64,000 bases of DNA, from contig CAMLJN010000004.1 in assembly GCA_946480445.1 (NCBI GenBank), positions 62,001-126,000 on the forward strand, written 5' to 3'. This DNA comes from an uncultured Buttiauxella sp. (GTDB taxonomy: Bacteria; Pseudomonadota; Gammaproteobacteria; Enterobacterales; Enterobacteriaceae). Of the stretch, positions 25,694 through 36,023 are shown piece after piece (within the stretch, counting starts at the first letter, position 1; every line of letters starts with the position of its first letter). Position numbers and translations under genes: made by a program. The notes under the pieces are model-generated. The model did not search any database. It was not told the origin of the DNA and saw nothing but the letters and a program-made list of their open reading frames with translations.

Positions 25694-28600
25694 TTAATTC
25701 AGCACCTCATCTTGACGAGTTTTACGGCTAAATCGCAAACGCAGGCGGTCGAAGAACAGATAGACAACCGGGGTGGTATAGAGCGTCAGCAGCTGGCTGA
25801 CAACCAGGCCGCCGACGATGGTTATCCCCAGTGGCTGGCGCAGTTCGGCGCCGTCGCCGCTGGTCAGCACCAGCGGGAGCGCGCCGAACAGGGCTGCCAG
25901 CGTCGTCATCATAATAGGGCGGAAGCGCAGCAGACAGGCCTGGAAGATGGCTTCTTCTGGCGTCAGGTTGCCGTTGCGCTGTGCATCAATGGCAAAGTCG
26001 ACCATCATAATCGCGTTCTTCTTCACGATGCCGATTAGCAGCATGATACCGATCAACGCAATCAGGCTGAAAGGGGCGCCGAAAAGTTTCAGCGCCAGCA
26101 GCGCGCCAACCCCGGCGGACGGCAGGGTTGAGAGGATCGTCAGAGGATGAACGTAGCTTTCATAGAGCATGCCCAGCACGATATAGACGGTGGCGATAGC
26201 CGCGACAATCAGCATCACCTGCGCTGTCATTGTGTCCTGGAAAACCTGCGCCGTGCCCGCATAGCTGCCGCGTACGGAGGAAGGGACGCCCAGGGATGTC
26301 ATGGTGCGGTCGATAGCCTGGCTGGCCTCGCTTAGCGATACGCCCGTTGGCAGGTTAAAGGCGATCGTTGACGCCGCCGACAGGCCCTGGTGGTTCACCG
26401 ACAGCGGGGCGTTCGCCGGCTGCCATTTTGCAAAGTAAGACAGCGGGATGGGCTTGCCTTCGCTGTTGGTGACGAACATTTGCTCCAGCGAGCTGATGTC
26501 CTGGGTGTAGCGCGGATCGACTTCCATCACCACTTTGTACTGGTTCAGCGGCTGGTAAATAGTCGAAATCTGTCGCTGCCCGAAGGCGTTATTAAGCAGG
26601 TTGTTGGCGTCCGATACGCTGATCCCCAGCCGCGACATGGTTTCCCGGTCGTAGATCAGGTTCATTTCTGCGCCGTTGTCCTGCTGATCGGAGTTCACGT
26701 CGGTCAGCTGCGGCAGTCTGGCAAAGGCCTGGCGGATTTTTGGCTCCCAGGTGCGTAAATCAGCCAGACTGTCGGACAGCAGAGTGTACTGATAGCTGGC
26801 GTTGGCCGAGCGGCCGCCGACGCGAATATCCTGCACCGCCATCAGAAACAGGCTGGCGCCCGGCTCTTTGGCCAGCGCCTTACGCAGGCGGTCGATAACC
26901 TGCTGGGCGGTTTCTTTGCGCTCGCTTAGCGGTTTTAGCGAGATAAACATCATGCCGCTGTTCACGCGCGAGCCGCCGGTAAAGCCGGTCACGTTATCCA
27001 CCGCCGGGTCTTCGCGAATGATCTTCATAAAGTCCTGCAGCTTACCGCGCATGGCCTGGAAAGAAATGCTCTGGTCAGCCTGAATATTTCCCATCAGGCG
27101 GCCGGTATCCTGCTCCGGGAAGAAGGTTTTTGGGATGGCGATATACAGCCAGATACTCAGCGCGAGGGTGGCCATCAGCACAAGCCCTGCCAGCCTTGCG
27201 TGGTTAAGCACCCACTTCAGTGAGCGGCCATAGCCTTGCTGCATTGCCACCAGCACGCGGCCAAACCCGCGATTGCGATTGGGGTTATGCTGCGGTTTGT
27301 TTTTTAACAGCCAGCCGCACATCATGGGCGTTAAGGTTAGCGACACGACCAGGGAAATACCTATGGCCACCGACAGCGTTACGGCAAATTCTTTGAATAA
27401 ACGGCCCGGCAGCCCGCCCATTAACAGCAGCGGCAGGAAGACGGCGACCAGGGAAAGACTCATGGAAAGCACCGTGAAGCCCACTTCGCGTACGCCCTGG
27501 AGCGCCGCCTGAAGCGGTTTGACGCCGGCCTCAAGATGGCGGGAAATATTCTCCAGCACCACAATTGCATCATCCACCACAAAGCCGGTGGCGATGGTAA
27601 GCGCCATCAGCGACAGGTTGTTCAGGCTAAAACCGCACAGGTACATCGCGATAAAGGTGCCGATAAGCGATACGGGCACCGCAACGGCCGGGATAAGCGT
27701 GGCACGTCCTGAGCGCAGGAACAGGAACACCACGAGGATCACCAGCGCCACGGAAATCACCAGCGACTGCTCAACCTCAGCCAGAGAGGCGCGAATGGTT
27801 GGCGAGCGGTCCTGGGCAATTTGCAGGTCGATGGCGGCCGGAATGTTTTCCCGCAGCTGCGGAATTTTTGCGCGAATGCGGTCCACCGTTTCGATGATAT
27901 TCGCTTCCTGCGACTTACGGATCATCAATAATATCGCAGGCTTAGCGTTGGTCATCCCCGCGTTGCGGACATTCTCAACGGAATCAACAACGGTTGCGAC
28001 ATCGCTCAGATGCACCGCACCGCCGTTGTTGTAATGGACAATCAGCGGCTGATATTCCGCGGCGGTTTTTAGCTCATCGTTGGTTTGCAGCTGCCAGCGG
28101 TGCGAGTCGTCTTCCACCGCCCCCTGCGGGCGACGCACGTTGGCGTTGTTAATGGCCGTTCTGACGGCATCCAGCGAGACACCCTGGTTGAACAGCGCCT
28201 GAGGATTTAAATTCACGCGTACGGCAGGGAGCGAACTTCCGCCGACATCCACATCGCCAACCCCGTCGATTTGCGAGAGGGTCTGCGCAAGCTGCGTGGA
28301 AGCAAAATCGTAAAGCTGGCCCTGCGAAAGCGTAGCGGAAGTGAGCGTCAGGATAAGGATTGGCGCGTCCGACGGATTGGCTTTGCGGTAGGTCGGGCGG
28401 CTCGGCATTCCGCTGGGCAACAGACTCTGCGCGGCGTTAATCGCGGCCTGTACGTCGCGCGCGGCCCCGTTGATATCGCGGTCAAAGTTAAATTCGAGAA
28501 TAATACGCGTGCTGCCCAACGAACTGGATGACGTCATTTCGGTGACGCCTGCGATTCGCCCCAGCGCCCGCTCAAGCGGGGTGGCCACCGACGAGGCCAT

Positions 28601-28774
28601 GGTCTCCGGCGACGCCCCCGGCAAAGAGGCGCTGACCATGATCACCGGGAAATCCACCTGCGGCAGCGGGGCGACCGGCAGCAGGCGGAAACCCAGTACG
28701 CCGCAAAGCGTAATGGCCACGGTCAGCAGAATCGTCGCTACCGGCCGGTAGATAAAGAGCGCGAAGAATTTCAC
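25694..28774 (-). CDS. mdtC: MdtC, RND efflux pump subunit
   Basis: A 1026-residue inner-membrane RND protein (E. coli 1025). TM1 at the N terminus ([20 protein letters not shown]) is followed by two large periplasmic loops and two helix clusters. The proton-relay region has [17 protein letters not shown] in TM4 (paired Asp), and the second half has [16 protein letters not shown]. It forms the MdtB2C heterotrimer with MdtB, works with MdtA and TolC, and exports bile salts, novobiocin and other compounds. It overlaps mdtB by 4 bases. No frameshift or premature stop is seen. Confidence 0.97.
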   Translation of the reverse strand: MKFFALFIYRPVATILLTVAITLCGVLGFRLLPVAPLPQVDFPVIMVSASLPGASPETMASSVATPLERALGRIAGVTEMTSSSSLGSTRIILEFNFDRDINGAARDVQAAINAAQSLLPSGMPSRPTYRKANPSDAPILILTLTSATLSQGQLYDFASTQLAQTLSQIDGVGDVDVGGSSLPAVRVNLNPQALFNQGVSLDAVRTAINNANVRRPQGAVEDDSHRWQLQTNDELKTAAEYQPLIVHYNNGGAVHLSDVATVVDSVENVRNAGMTNAKPAILLMIRKSQEANIIETVDRIRAKIPQLRENIPAAIDLQIAQDRSPTIRASLAEVEQSLVISVALVILVVFLFLRSGRATLIPAVAVPVSLIGTFIAMYLCGFSLNNLSLMALTIATGFVVDDAIVVLENISRHLEAGVKPLQAALQGVREVGFTVLSMSLSLVAVFLPLLLMGGLPGRLFKEFAVTLSVAIGISLVVSLTLTPMMCGWLLKNKPQHNPNRNRGFGRVLVAMQQGYGRSLKWVLNHARLAGLVLMATLALSIWLYIAIPKTFFPEQDTGRLMGNIQADQSISFQAMRGKLQDFMKIIREDPAVDNVTGFTGGSRVNSGMMFISLKPLSERKETAQQVIDRLRKALAKEPGASLFLMAVQDIRVGGRSANASYQYTLLSDSLADLRTWEPKIRQAFARLPQLTDVNSDQQDNGAEMNLIYDRETMSRLGISVSDANNLLNNAFGQRQISTIYQPLNQYKVVMEVDPRYTQDISSLEQMFVTNSEGKPIPLSYFAKWQPANAPLSVNHQGLSAASTIAFNLPTGVSLSEASQAIDRTMTSLGVPSSVRGSYAGTAQVFQDTMTAQVMLIVAAIATVYIVLGMLYESYVHPLTILSTLPSAGVGALLALKLFGAPFSLIALIGIMLLIGIVKKNAIMMVDFAIDAQRNGNLTPEEAIFQACLLRFRPIMMTTLAALFGALPLVLTSGDGAELRQPLGITIVGGLVVSQLLTLYTTPVVYLFFDRLRLRFSRKTRQDEVLN

Positions 28775-31700
28775 TGAGCTTCTTCCTCACGTTTACCAAA
28801 CCGCTGCCGGGTGTAAAGCGACAGACGGTCGAACAGCAGATAGATAACCGGCGTGGTAAACAGCGTTAACACCTGGCTCACCAGCAGCCCGCCGACCATG
28901 CCAATCCCCAATGGACGGCGCAACTCCGCGCCGACGCCGGTAGAAAGCATCAGCGGCAGGGCGCCGAGCAGGGCGGCCAGCGTGGTCATCAGAATAGGGC
29001 GGAAACGCAGCAGACAGGCCTGATAGATAGCCTCATGCGGGGCCATGCCCTGCTCGCGCTCTGCGGCAAGGGCGAAGTCGATCATCATGATGGCGTTCTT
29101 TTTCACAATCCCGATCAGCAGGATGATGCCGATTATCGCGATGATATCCAGTTCTGCCCCGGCCAGCATTAAGGCCAGCAGCGCGCCCACCCCTGCGGTC
29201 GGCAACGTGGACAGAATCGTGATCGGGTGAATGAAGCTTTCATAAAGCACGCCCAGTACGATGTACATCGCCACCACGGCGGCCACAATCAGCCAGATTG
29301 TGTTACCCAGCGCCGCCTGGAAGGCGAGGGTGCTGCCCTGGAACTGCGTGGTGATGTCAGCTGGAAGGGATAGCGCTTTTTCGGCGGCGGTAATCGCCTG
29401 CACCGCTTCGCCTAAGGAGTAATCATCCGCCACGTTAAAGGAGATCGTCGTCGACGGGAACTGGTCCAGATGGTTTATCGACAGCGGCGCAAAGCGCTGT
29501 TCGATTTTTGCGATGGCGCTGAGGGGCACGGTACCGCCGTCGGTGCTGCGAAGACGAATATTATCCAGCGCGCTCAGGCCCGGTGTGGCGCTGGTGTCGT
29601 GCTCAAGCACTACGCGGTACTGATTTGCCTGGGTGTAAATCGTTGAAATCAGGCGCTGGCCGAACGCGTTATACAGCGCGTTATCAACGTCCGACATCGA
29701 AATGCCCAGACGGCTGGCGGTGGCCCGATCCACGTTGACGTAGGCCACAAGCCCCTGATCCTGCCAGTCGCTGCTTACCTCCTTCAGCTGCGGCTCGGCC
29801 TGAAGCTTAGCCAGCAGCTGCGGAACCCAGGTGCTCAGTTCATCAAGCGAAGTGGCCTGGAGGGTAAACTGGTACTGAGTGCGGCTGACCGTCGTATCTA
29901 TCGTCAGATCCTGAACGGGCTGCAGATAAAGCGCCACGCCGGGTACGCGGGCAACGCTGTTTTGCAGGCGTGCGATAACGGCGTTGATGCGATCGTCGCG
30001 ATCGGCAAGCGGTTTTAGGTTGATCTGCAAACGGGCGCTGTTCAGAGAAGGGTTAGTGCCGTCAACGCCGATAAACGAAGTCAGGCTTTCCACCGCCGGA
30101 TCTTTCATTATGACGTCTGCAACCTGCTGCTGACGCTGGGACATGCTGGCAAAGGATACGGACTGCGGTGCCTGAAGCGTCCCCTGGATAATGCCGTTGT
30201 CCTGAATCGGGAAGAAGCCTTTTGGGATGACTGTCCACAGTACAACCGTCAGCGCCAGAGTGCCAAAAGCAACCCCGAGCGTAAGCCACGGGTGGCGCAG
30301 GACTTTGCTCAGCATTCGCCCGTAAGCTGCAATGACCCGCTCAAAAAAGCGTTCGCTGGCACGGGAGAAACGGTTCTGCTTGCGCAGGGAGTCATGGCTG
30401 AGCATTCGTGCGCACATCATCGGGGTGAGCGTCAGCGAAACGATGGCGGAGATCAGGATCGCCACCGCAAGCGTGACGGCAAACTCGCGGAACAGGCGGC
30501 CTACAATATCGCCCATAAACAGCAGCGGGATCAGAACCGCAATCAGCGAGAAAGTCAGTGAGATAATGGTGAAACCAATTTCACCCGCGCCTTTGAGCGC
30601 CGCCGCCAGCGGTTTTTCGCCCTTTTCGATGTAGCGCGAGATATTTTCAATCACCACTATCGCATCGTCGACCACAAAACCGGTAGCGATGGTCAAGGCC
30701 ATTAGCGTGAGGTTGTTGACGGAAAAACCGAGGAACACCATCGCTGCAAAGGTGCCAATCAGGGATAAAGGCACCGCAACGGCGGGAATAAGGGTGGCGG
30801 GCACGTTGCGCAGGAAGACGTAGATGATCATCACTACCAGCGCGATGGCGAGCATCAATTCATGCTGCGTGTCTGACACCGAGGCGCGAATATTGGTTGT
30901 CCTGTCACTGAGCAGCTTGACTTCCACCGACTTCGGCAGGCTCTGAGTCAACCCCGGCAGCATCTGACGAATGCTGTCGGCGGTGTCGATGATATTGGCG
31001 CCGGGCTGGCGCTGCACGTTCATCACAATCGCCTGTTGTTTGTTGGCCCACGCACCAAGCCAGCTGTTTTCTGCTCCCTGTTCCACGGTGGCTACATCGC
31101 CAAGACGAATTGGCGCGCCGTTCTGGTAAGCAATGATCAGGTTGCGATACTCTTCGGCCGACTGCATCTGGTCATTAGCAGACAGCGTCACCGCCCGCTC
31201 GGGGCCATCAAGGCTGCCTTTCGCAGAGTTAACGTTGGCGCTGGTAATAGCGGTGCGAACCGTCTCGCTGGTTAAGCCAAGAGCGGCAATGGCCGGTGCG
31301 TTTAACTTCACGCGCACCGCCGGACGCTGGCCGCCGGAAAGCGTGACCAGGCCTACTCCTGAAACCTGGGAAATTTTCTGTGCCACGCGCGTTTCCACCA
31401 TGTCTTCAACCTGGGTCATCGGTATCGCGGTGGAAGTGACGGCAAGCGTCATGATCGGCGGATCGGCCGGGTTAACCTTGCTGTAAACTGGCGGATTCGG
31501 CAGGTCGGAGGGCAGCAGATTAGTGGCGGCATTGATTGCGGCCTGGACCTCCTGCTCTGCCACATCCAGCGGCAGCGTAAGCTGGAACTGGAGGGTGACC
31601 ACCGAGGCTCCGCCGGCACTCCGGGAGGACATCTGCTTGAGCCCTGACATCTGTCCAAACTGACGTTCAAGTGGGGCGGTGATGGCGGAGGTCACCACAT

Positions 31701-31896
31701 CCGGGCTGGCCCCCGGATACAGCGTGACAACCTGAATCGTTGGGTAATCCACTTCCGGCAGCGCGGACACGGGCAGAAAGCGGTAGCCGATAATCCCCGC
31801 CAGCAGGATAGCCAGCATAAGTAGCGTGGTGGCAACCGGACGTAAAATAAACAGGCGGGACGGGCCGCCTGTTGCGCTGGGCGGTAAGACCTGCAT
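28771..31896 (-). CDS. mdtB: MdtB, RND efflux pump subunit
   Basis: A 1041-residue RND transporter subunit (E. coli 1040), homologous to MdtC throughout. The TM4 relay motif is [20 protein letters not shown] near 400 and the C-terminal relay region is [20 protein letters not shown] near 930. The N terminus has a short polar leader before [19 protein letters not shown]. In the MdtB2C trimer MdtB is thought to carry the proton-transport role while MdtC binds drug. It shares one base with the mdtA stop and overlaps mdtC by 4 bases. Confidence 0.97.
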   Translation of the reverse strand: MQVLPPSATGGPSRLFILRPVATTLLMLAILLAGIIGYRFLPVSALPEVDYPTIQVVTLYPGASPDVVTSAITAPLERQFGQMSGLKQMSSRSAGGASVVTLQFQLTLPLDVAEQEVQAAINAATNLLPSDLPNPPVYSKVNPADPPIMTLAVTSTAIPMTQVEDMVETRVAQKISQVSGVGLVTLSGGQRPAVRVKLNAPAIAALGLTSETVRTAITSANVNSAKGSLDGPERAVTLSANDQMQSAEEYRNLIIAYQNGAPIRLGDVATVEQGAENSWLGAWANKQQAIVMNVQRQPGANIIDTADSIRQMLPGLTQSLPKSVEVKLLSDRTTNIRASVSDTQHELMLAIALVVMIIYVFLRNVPATLIPAVAVPLSLIGTFAAMVFLGFSVNNLTLMALTIATGFVVDDAIVVIENISRYIEKGEKPLAAALKGAGEIGFTIISLTFSLIAVLIPLLFMGDIVGRLFREFAVTLAVAILISAIVSLTLTPMMCARMLSHDSLRKQNRFSRASERFFERVIAAYGRMLSKVLRHPWLTLGVAFGTLALTVVLWTVIPKGFFPIQDNGIIQGTLQAPQSVSFASMSQRQQQVADVIMKDPAVESLTSFIGVDGTNPSLNSARLQINLKPLADRDDRINAVIARLQNSVARVPGVALYLQPVQDLTIDTTVSRTQYQFTLQATSLDELSTWVPQLLAKLQAEPQLKEVSSDWQDQGLVAYVNVDRATASRLGISMSDVDNALYNAFGQRLISTIYTQANQYRVVLEHDTSATPGLSALDNIRLRSTDGGTVPLSAIAKIEQRFAPLSINHLDQFPSTTISFNVADDYSLGEAVQAITAAEKALSLPADITTQFQGSTLAFQAALGNTIWLIVAAVVAMYIVLGVLYESFIHPITILSTLPTAGVGALLALMLAGAELDIIAIIGIILLIGIVKKNAIMMIDFALAAEREQGMAPHEAIYQACLLRFRPILMTTLAALLGALPLMLSTGVGAELRRPLGIGMVGGLLVSQVLTLFTTPVIYLLFDRLSLYTRQRFGKREEEAQ

Positions 31897-33143
31897 CAGG
31901 ATTTTGCTCCGTTAGGTTGCCGCGCAGGTCTCTCGTCAGCGTTAATCACCGGCGTGCTGGCGCGGGCGGTTTGCGCTTCAACAACGTCCACTTTTGCCCC
32001 TTCGGTCAGATGATCAATCCCGTCGGTGACTACGCGATCGCCTGCTGAAAGCCCGGCGTTAATCACCACTTTCTGGCTATCCTGAATCCCGGTGGTGACC
32101 AGATGTTTGCTGACTTTGTTATCGGCATTCAGCACCCAGACAAAGTTGCCTTCGTTGCCCATTTGCAGGGCGGCGGTGGGGATAACCACGGCATTTTGCT
32201 GCGTGTCGACCAGCATACGGGCATTGACGAACTGGTTCGGGAACAGGGCGTCATCTTCATTATTAAAACGCGCTTTGAGTTTGATGGTGCCGGTAGTGGC
32301 ATCGATCTGGTTATCCAGGCTTAGCAGACTGCCGGTGCTGAGCTTCTGTTTGTTGGTGCGATCCCAGGCTTCAACGCTTAGCGTATGCCCGGCTTTTTGC
32401 GCTTTCACCACGGTGGCTATTTCGCTTTCCGGCAGGGTGAAGATTAAATCAATCGGATGAGTTTGGGTGAGCACCACAATCCCCGTGGTGTCGCCGCTGG
32501 AGATCTGGTTGCCAACGTCAACCTGCTTTAAGCCGACACGTCCGTCAATGGGGGCGGTAATGCGGCTCCAGTCGAGCTGAAGCTGGGCGCTGGCCACGGA
32601 GGCCTCATCTGCTTTTACCGTGCCCGCGGATTCACTGACCAGCGCCTGCTGGGCATCCAGCTCCTGGCGGGAAACCAGGTTGGTTTTTACCAGCTGCTGG
32701 TAGCGGGCGAGATCGCGTCGGGCGTTGGCAAGCGTGGCCCGATCTTTGGCAAGCTGTCCCTGGGCCTGAGCCAGCGCAACGTTGAACTGGCTAGGGTCGA
32801 TTTCAGCCAGCAAATCCCCGGCTTTAACCTGCTGGCCTTCCTGGAAATGAATCGCCAGCAGCTGTCCGTCCACGCGGCTGCGGACGGTTACGGTGTTTGC
32901 CGCGGTGATAGTGCCAAGGCCGGTAAGATAACGAGGTACGGATTCGCTGGTCGCCGTGGCGGCCTGTACCGGAGCCAAAGCCCCACCGCGCATACCGCGA
33001 CGCCCGCCAGAGGCTTGCTGTTGGCCGGGTTTCTGTGCCTCAGGCCCGCCGCTGGCCCCGCTGCGCCAGAAGTAAACGGCCGCGACAGCGACGATAATCA
33101 TCCCCGCAATGAGCAACCAGCGGGTGGTGTGCGTACCTTTCAT
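31896..33143 (-). CDS. mdtA: MdtA, periplasmic adaptor of the MdtABC pump
   Basis: A 415-residue membrane-fusion protein (E. coli MdtA 415). An N-terminal anchor ([19 protein letters not shown], about 8-26) is followed by a Gly/Gln-rich linker, a lipoyl/barrel-sandwich domain ([20 protein letters not shown] near 85), a helical hairpin (about 115-190) with [20 protein letters not shown], and beta-barrel and membrane-proximal domains. It links MdtBC to TolC. It is the first gene of the operon mdtABCD-baeSR, so the BaeR-responsive promoter should lie in 33144-33350, although I could not pick out a convincing BaeR box. Confidence 0.96.
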   Translation of the reverse strand: MKGTHTTRWLLIAGMIIVAVAAVYFWRSGASGGPEAQKPGQQQASGGRRGMRGGALAPVQAATATSESVPRYLTGLGTITAANTVTVRSRVDGQLLAIHFQEGQQVKAGDLLAEIDPSQFNVALAQAQGQLAKDRATLANARRDLARYQQLVKTNLVSRQELDAQQALVSESAGTVKADEASVASAQLQLDWSRITAPIDGRVGLKQVDVGNQISSGDTTGIVVLTQTHPIDLIFTLPESEIATVVKAQKAGHTLSVEAWDRTNKQKLSTGSLLSLDNQIDATTGTIKLKARFNNEDDALFPNQFVNARMLVDTQQNAVVIPTAALQMGNEGNFVWVLNADNKVSKHLVTTGIQDSQKVVINAGLSAGDRVVTDGIDHLTEGAKVDVVEAQTARASTPVINADERPARQPNGAKS

Positions 33144-33659
33144 AGATAGACGTCTTCTCTTCCTGAAACGATTAGGCTTAATGATACTAGTGTAGTGACA
33201 GTCGAGCCCTGAAAAATGAAGGAAATAAGGAATACTGTATGGATAAATCTGATTGGGCTGCTTTCTCCGAGACGCCTCACAGGCTTATGTCGCGTCTGTG
33301 GTCAGGCAAAAATCCAGCAGTAAACCGTGGTTTCAACAGAGAACATAAACTGTTGTAGTTTATGAGGTATGACTATAGGCATGGACGATTGTCTATACCG
33401 ATGATTTCTACCTTTGCTATCACGAACAGTCTGTCGAACTCTGAAAGCGGTTAGTGGCTGGGGGCCTTATTTAGGGCGGCTATTGCTTGATACAGTAATG
33501 TGCTTTGCGGCGTGATAAAGCAGGGCGTAAGCGTTTGTATAGCGACCTTATCAAAATGGCAGAGGCGCAGTTTACCCGCTATCTGGATGAGCTGGAGAGA
33601 CAAAAATAAAGACATTACAAGAAGTCAGAAAGGCCGCAAGTCTCCTTGCGGCCTTATAC
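33144..33659. other. Intergenic region upstream of mdtA, with a possible gene remnant
   Basis: Contains the mdtA promoter region (about 33144-33350). At about 33495-33609 a plus-strand frame reads RRDKAGRKRLYSDLIKMAEA then QFTRYLDELERQK before TAA. It looks protein-like (amphipathic helix) but has a stop just upstream and no start, so it may be the tail of a lost gene. In E. coli yegI-yegL and sibA/B lie near here; I recognise none of them in this stretch. Confidence 0.45.
33624..33654 (-). terminator. Terminator of yegD
   Basis: A ten-base stem (AGGCCGCAAG with CTTGCGGCCT, four-base loop) lies 6 bases after the yegD stop and is followed on the minus strand by TTCTGACTTCTTG. The stem is strong and the T run poor. 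Confidence 0.7.
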
Positions 33660-35018
33660 CTAACCCCGAAACACCACTTCCGCCCAGCGAGCAAGGCCCG
33701 CGGTAACGGAACCAAAATCATCGCCACCGGCGATCTCGATACCGGGCAGCTGTTGCGCAAGAGCCTGTTTTAGCAGCGGGGAACGGGCGCTACCGCCGGT
33801 AAGGTAGATCACGTCGGGTTGCCCTGCGCTTGTCTCCAGCGCCAGCGTAACCTGCTCCAGAATACGCTGAAGCGGCTGGCTTATCGCACTTTCCAGCTCC
33901 GCCTGGGTTATCTCGCACCCCAGTTCTTTGGCGATAAACGGCAGCAGGGTAGCAACCTGCGCGCTATCGGAAAGCGCAATTTTACTTTCTTCCGCCGCGC
34001 GTACCAGGCGATAGCTCAGGCGCTGGCGCCAGACTTTTTGCAGATAGGCCACTTTGTCTGATTCGCGCGCGTCACGCACCAGCTCATTGAGCATCCTGCC
34101 GTTGGCGCTGCTGTAAAACTCGTTTTGCGCGGGAACATCGTTGATGGCTACGGCGTTCCACCAGGGCAGAACAGGCAGCGCAATCCCTTTTTCAGTTTGC
34201 CCGCCCATCCCCAGCAGCGGGGAAAGCTGCTTAAAGGCCAGCATAATATCCAGATCGTTCCCGCCAACCCGGCAGCCGCTGTGGCCGAGCAGGCTGTTCT
34301 CCCTGTCACGGCGCGTATGCCACTGCGGGCCCATCAGCAAGACGGAACAGTCTGTCGTGCCGCCGCCAATGTCGACGACCAGCACCTTTTTCTCTTCGCG
34401 GAGCGTGGCTTCAAAATCCAGCCCGGCGGCAACCGGTTCGAACTGGAACACCACATCCTGGAAGCCCGCGCGGCGGGCCGCTCGTTCCAGAATACCCTGC
34501 GCCTGCTGGTTGGCCTCGTCGCCCCCTAATCCCTGGAAGTTAATCGGGCGACCAATAACGGCCTGGTTAAGGGGGGCCGCGACCTGACTTTGCGCCTGAT
34601 TGCGGATATGCAGCATCATGGCGCAGACCAGATCTTCAAATAGCGCAACCTGCTGAGGTTTCAGGCCGCTGGCACCGAGAAACGACTTCGGCGACTTCAC
34701 GAAGTACACTTCCTCCGGGTCTTCCATATACTGCCGCAGCGAACTTAAGCCAAACTGCACGCTGCCCGGGAGCACGTCGATGTCTTCTTCGCGGTTAAAA
34801 GAGACCGCACGGCGCAGCAAAGCCTGGGTTTCATCGCCGCTTGCCGGTACCTGGTGGTGACGGTAGAGCCACTCGCTTACCGCTTCGCGGGTGGGCGCGC
34901 ACAGCATTGAGGGAAGCAGGGAAGAGCCATTTTCCATTTCCAGTAGCACTGGTACGCCCTCGCGCATTACCGCGACTGAACAGTTTGCCGTACCATAATC
35001 AAAGCCTATAAATTGCAT
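33660..35018 (-). CDS. yegD: YegD, Hsp70-like protein
   Basis: A 452-residue actin/Hsp70-fold ATPase-like protein (E. coli YegD 450). Phosphate-1 motif FDYGTANCSVAVM lies at 5-17, phosphate-2 VLVVDIGGGTTDCSVLLMG near 203, and the adenosine motif VIYLTGGSARSPLLKQAL near 400. It has the nucleotide-binding domain but no standard DnaK substrate-binding domain and lid, so its chaperone role is uncertain. It is transcribed divergently from alkA; the 132 bases between hold both promoters. Start MQFIGFDYGTANC at ATG 35018 fits the family. Confidence 0.95.
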   Translation of the reverse strand: MQFIGFDYGTANCSVAVMREGVPVLLEMENGSSLLPSMLCAPTREAVSEWLYRHHQVPASGDETQALLRRAVSFNREEDIDVLPGSVQFGLSSLRQYMEDPEEVYFVKSPKSFLGASGLKPQQVALFEDLVCAMMLHIRNQAQSQVAAPLNQAVIGRPINFQGLGGDEANQQAQGILERAARRAGFQDVVFQFEPVAAGLDFEATLREEKKVLVVDIGGGTTDCSVLLMGPQWHTRRDRENSLLGHSGCRVGGNDLDIMLAFKQLSPLLGMGGQTEKGIALPVLPWWNAVAINDVPAQNEFYSSANGRMLNELVRDARESDKVAYLQKVWRQRLSYRLVRAAEESKIALSDSAQVATLLPFIAKELGCEITQAELESAISQPLQRILEQVTLALETSAGQPDVIYLTGGSARSPLLKQALAQQLPGIEIAGGDDFGSVTAGLARWAEVVFRG

Positions 35019-35150
35019 AACGTCCCCATGCCGGTGAGAAGGGGGGCGACTTTAGCGGAATGCGCTGTCGCGGGCAACTGAATATCATAGCAAGGCAGAC
35101 GTCGGCGTTTACGCTTATGCTAACCCCACTAAAAAGAAAGAGAATCGGCT

Positions 35151-36023
35151 ATGTTCGCACTTGATTATCACCCTCCCTATGACTGGCAGTGGATGTTCGG
35201 TTTTCTGGCGGCGCGTGCGGTAAGCGGCATCGAAACTGTGACGCCCGGGCGCTACTGCCGCAGTTTTGCGCTGGGCTTGCATCAGGGACTCATTACGCTT
35301 GAGCCTGATGAAGAGCGGCATGTGCTCAATGTAAGGTTATCTGACGGGTTACTGCCCGTGGCGGATGAAGTGCTCAGGCGTGTGCGTCAGCTGCTGGATC
35401 TCGACTGCCAGCCGCAGCCCATTCTGGAGCGCCTCGGTTCGCTGGCAAAAGCGCACCCGGGCCTGCGCTTACCGGGCTGTATGGACCCTTTTGAGCAGGC
35501 AATCCGCGCCATTCTGGGGCAGCTGGTCAGCGTGGCGATGGCGGCAAAGCTTGCGGGAAAGCTCACGCAGCACTTTGGTCAGGCCGTTGAAGGTTTCCCC
35601 GACTGGCAGCTTTTTCCCCGCGCCGGGGTGCTGGCTTCGATCGCACCCGAGCAGCTAAAAGCACTGGGAATGCCGCTTAAACGCGGGGAGGCGATCGTAC
35701 ATCTGGCGCAGCAGGTTGAGGCAGGAACATTTCCCCTGTTGATGCCCGAGGAGGGAGAACTGGGTGTGAAGCGGCTGATCGCGTTTCCGGGTATTGGCCG
35801 CTGGACGGCGAGCTATTTTGCACTGCGCGGCTGGCAGGCAAGGGACGTATTTTTGCCGGACGATTATTTAATTAAACAACGCTTCGCCGGTATGACCCCG
35901 GCGCAGATCGGACGCTATGCCCAGCGCTGGCAGCCCTGGCGATCCTATGCGCTGTTGCACATCTGGAACAGTGAGGGCTGGAAGCCTGAAACCGGCACGC
36001 CAGATCAGTTAATGGCAAAGTAG
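35151..36023 (+). CDS. alkA: DNA-3-methyladenine glycosylase II
   Basis: A 290-residue base-excision repair enzyme (E. coli AlkA 282) that removes 3-methyladenine and other alkylated bases. The N-terminal TBP-like domain starts MFALDYHPPYDWQWM. The helix-hairpin-helix motif is LIAFPGIGRWTASYFALRGW near 202. The catalytic Asp is in the VFLPDDYLIKQRF segment near 236. In E. coli it belongs to the Ada adaptive response; I did not identify an Ada box here. AGAAAGAGAA precedes the ATG. Its end overlaps the end of convergent dgcE by 19 bases. Confidence 0.95.
   Translation: MFALDYHPPYDWQWMFGFLAARAVSGIETVTPGRYCRSFALGLHQGLITLEPDEERHVLNVRLSDGLLPVADEVLRRVRQLLDLDCQPQPILERLGSLAKAHPGLRLPGCMDPFEQAIRAILGQLVSVAMAAKLAGKLTQHFGQAVEGFPDWQLFPRAGVLASIAPEQLKALGMPLKRGEAIVHLAQQVEAGTFPLLMPEEGELGVKRLIAFPGIGRWTASYFALRGWQARDVFLPDDYLIKQRFAGMTPAQIGRYAQRWQPWRSYALLHIWNSEGWKPETGTPDQLMAK

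Noticed and set aside
33144-33660. SibA/SibB-type type I toxin-antitoxin RNAs near mdtA
   Set aside because: E. coli has them near this place, but I could find neither an Ibs-like short hydrophobic peptide frame nor the Sib repeat.
33660-34600. Plus-strand open frames opposite yegD, and many long opposite-strand frames over mdtBC, baeS, manC and manB
   Set aside because: These are shadows of G/C-rich genes: no ribosome sites, biased composition and no recognisable domains.
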